The notes under the pieces are model-generated. The model was not told the DNA's origin and searched no databases. It worked only from the letters and a program-made list of their open reading frames with translations. Source: Bacteroidota bacterium (lineage in GTDB: Bacteria > Bacteroidota > Rhodothermia > Rhodothermales > Bin80). From it: a DNA stretch of 46,340 nucleotides. This document shows positions 45,399 through 46,340 of this stretch, one piece after another. The translations under genes and the position numbers were made by a program. Each line of letters opens with the position of its first letter. Positions within the stretch are counted from its first letter, which is position 1. Location: positions 1 to 46,340 of the forward strand of contig JAPOUL010000002.1 in NCBI GenBank assembly GCA_026708685.1, given 5' to 3'.

Positions 45399-45971
45399 TC
45401 AATCTTCGGGCACAATCTGTAAATAATCCAGCTCAACGGGAGTCTTGCGTCCAAAAATGGAAACCATGACACGAATCTTCATCTTGTCAGGATAGACATC
45501 ATCCACCACTCCCGAGAAATTATTGAAGGGGCCATCAATCACACGGATCTTGTCGCCAGTAGCAAAAGGAATGTCTGGGCGATCGCCAGCCTCCCGTGCC
45601 TCATCAAGACGACCCAGTATCCGGTTGATATCTTCTTCTAGCAGGGGTTCAGGGTGATCGCGAGAGGGCAACCATTTGATCGCCTCTCGTTTTTGTTTGA
45701 AAATCTGTTCCTTGAACACATGCTTAAGCTGCTTATCCAGAGCCACCTTCACAAGCATATAACCCGGAAAATCTGTTTTTTCACGGGTGCGCTTCTTGCC
45801 TCCCTGCATGACAAAAACATTCTGGGATGGAATCAGAATCTCTTCTAGCTGATCAATGAGTCCTTCGCGTTCAACAATATCAATGATGTACTCCTTCACC
45901 TTTTTCTCATGTCCAGAAAAAGTCTGTAGAGCATACCATCTAAACTGAGTAGCCGCACGAGATGAATGCAT
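45399..45971 (-). CDS. nusG: Transcription termination/antitermination protein NusG
   Basis: This NusG is 190 residues from ATG at 45971 (MHSSRAATQFRWYALQTFSG). The ATG at 46007 would overlap secE by 23 bases and is not preferred. The NGN domain has WYALQTFSGHEKKVKEYI, IPSQNVFVMQGGKKRTREK, FPGYMLVKVALDKQ and the C-terminal KOW domain has GDKIRVIDGPFNNFSGVVDD and GRKTPVELDYLQIV. It binds beta' and modulates pausing and Rho action, and links transcription to translation through S10. It lies 13 bases after secE. Confidence 0.96.
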   Translation of the reverse strand: MHSSRAATQFRWYALQTFSGHEKKVKEYIIDIVEREGLIDQLEEILIPSQNVFVMQGGKKRTREKTDFPGYMLVKVALDKQLKHVFKEQIFKQKREAIKWLPSRDHPEPLLEEDINRILGRLDEAREAGDRPDIPFATGDKIRVIDGPFNNFSGVVDDVYPDKMKIRVMVSIFGRKTPVELDYLQIVPED

Positions 45972-45984
45972 ATTCTCTTCTCTG

Positions 45985-46182
45985 TTAACCTGGATATACG
46001 ATATCAAGAACGTAACTGATCACACGGTCTGCACCGAATATAAACAGTGCAAGGACAAAACTGGCAACCAGAGTGATGACCGTGTGACTGATGAGTTCTC
46101 TTCGCTGCGGCCAGCTGGCCTTGCGCATTTCGGTTGCCACCTCATCAAGGTAGGTACGGACTTTTGAAAATATTTTTTTCAT
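45985..46182 (-). CDS. secE: Protein translocase subunit SecE
   Basis: This 65-residue single-helix SecE clamps the SecY channel. It has the conserved amphipathic start (RTYLDEVATEMRKASWPQRR) and one membrane helix (VITLVASFVLALFIFGADRV). The short, single-helix form is typical outside gamma-proteobacteria. It lies between tRNA-Trp and nusG, the usual place. Confidence 0.95.
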   Translation of the reverse strand: MKKIFSKVRTYLDEVATEMRKASWPQRRELISHTVITLVASFVLALFIFGADRVISYVLDIVYPG

Positions 46183-46195
46183 AGAATTAAGATGC

Positions 46196-46271
46196 TGGCA
46201 CGGGTGGTAGGACTTGAACCCACAACCTGCGGTTTTGGAGACCGCCGCTCTGCCAGTTGAGCTACACCCGT
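46196..46271 (-). tRNA. tRNA-Trp (CCA anticodon)
   Basis: A 76-base cloverleaf on the minus strand runs from ACGGGTGTAGC to a CACCCGT acceptor arm, a G discriminator and encoded CCA (46196-46198). The anticodon arm GCGGTCTCCAAAACCGC reads CCA in a CTCCAAA loop, and the T arm contains GTTCAAGTC. It lies between tuf and secE, where tRNA-Trp is found in many bacteria. It is the substrate of the TrpS encoded at 7600. Confidence 0.97.
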
Positions 46272-46281
46272 TTGTGAATGG

Positions 46282-46340
46282 TTAATCAAGAATACTCGAA
46301 ACAACACCTGCCCCAACGGTCCGTCCACCTTCTCGGATCG
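46282..46340 (-). CDS. tuf: Elongation factor Tu, C-terminal end (gene continues beyond the window)
   Basis: The last 18 codons of EF-Tu, IREGGRTVGAGVVSSILD and a TAA stop at 46282-46284, match the near-invariant end of the protein. The rest lies beyond the right edge. tuf followed by tRNA-Trp and secE is a standard arrangement. Confidence 0.95.
   Translation of the reverse strand, partial: IREGGRTVGAGVVSSILD

Overview
The window is bacterial chromosome, by eye in the mid-40s % G+C. It most likely comes from the Rhodothermota/Bacteroidota group, for example a marine or host-associated Rhodothermales member. The grounds are the start sites with little or no Shine-Dalgarno, the VKOR-DsbA fusion, the nucleobase permease with a cytosolic tail, and the style of the ribosomal and RNA polymerase proteins. 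This placement is inference. No rRNA is present. An exact Illumina P5 flow-cell oligo lies inside one gene, so the contig is a short-read assembly with at least one artefact.

Left end (1-4743, minus strand). A membrane-anchored coiled-coil gene runs off the edge and contains nearly identical 33-bp tandem repeats. Next come a decayed sugar-dehydrogenase-like fragment and a tight operon: VKOR-DsbA fusion, transketolase, small secreted protein. A perfect 25-bp palindrome separates this operon from the divergent tryptophan operon.

Tryptophan operon (4827-11004, plus strand): trpE, two unrecognised genes, trpS, trpG, trpD, trpC. The last four overlap by 1-4 bases. trpF, trpB and trpA are not here. 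TrpE+TrpG make anthranilate, TrpD and TrpC carry it towards indole-glycerol phosphate, and TrpS uses the end product.

Decay zone (11005-12604): a possible HicAB-like pair with an eroded toxin end, and a frameshifted remnant of an IS605-type tnpB.

Housekeeping operon (12605-20543, minus strand), transcribed plsC-like, htrA-like protease, aroC, valS, carbamoyltransferase, with short gaps or overlaps throughout.

Accessory stretch (20544-34395). An ATPase + PD-(D/E)XK nuclease pair is a candidate defence system. It is followed by a methyltransferase carrying the adapter artefact, an orphan msrP, a small membrane protein, an HNH protein, a MOSC protein and a nucleobase permease with an ATPase-like tail. 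The stretch ends with an AT-rich three-gene module: two paralogous four-helix membrane proteins sharing FNLGxxHxRDAxxxDYP, and a translationally coupled exported protein with a von Willebrand A-like core. I recognise no described system in this module and consider it the strongest candidate for something new.

Right end (34396-46340, minus strand): the classical order tuf, tRNA-Trp, secE, nusG, rplK, rplA, rplJ, rplL, rpoB, rpoC, with an unusual 427-bp spacer between nusG and rplK holding two copies of TTTTGCAAAA.
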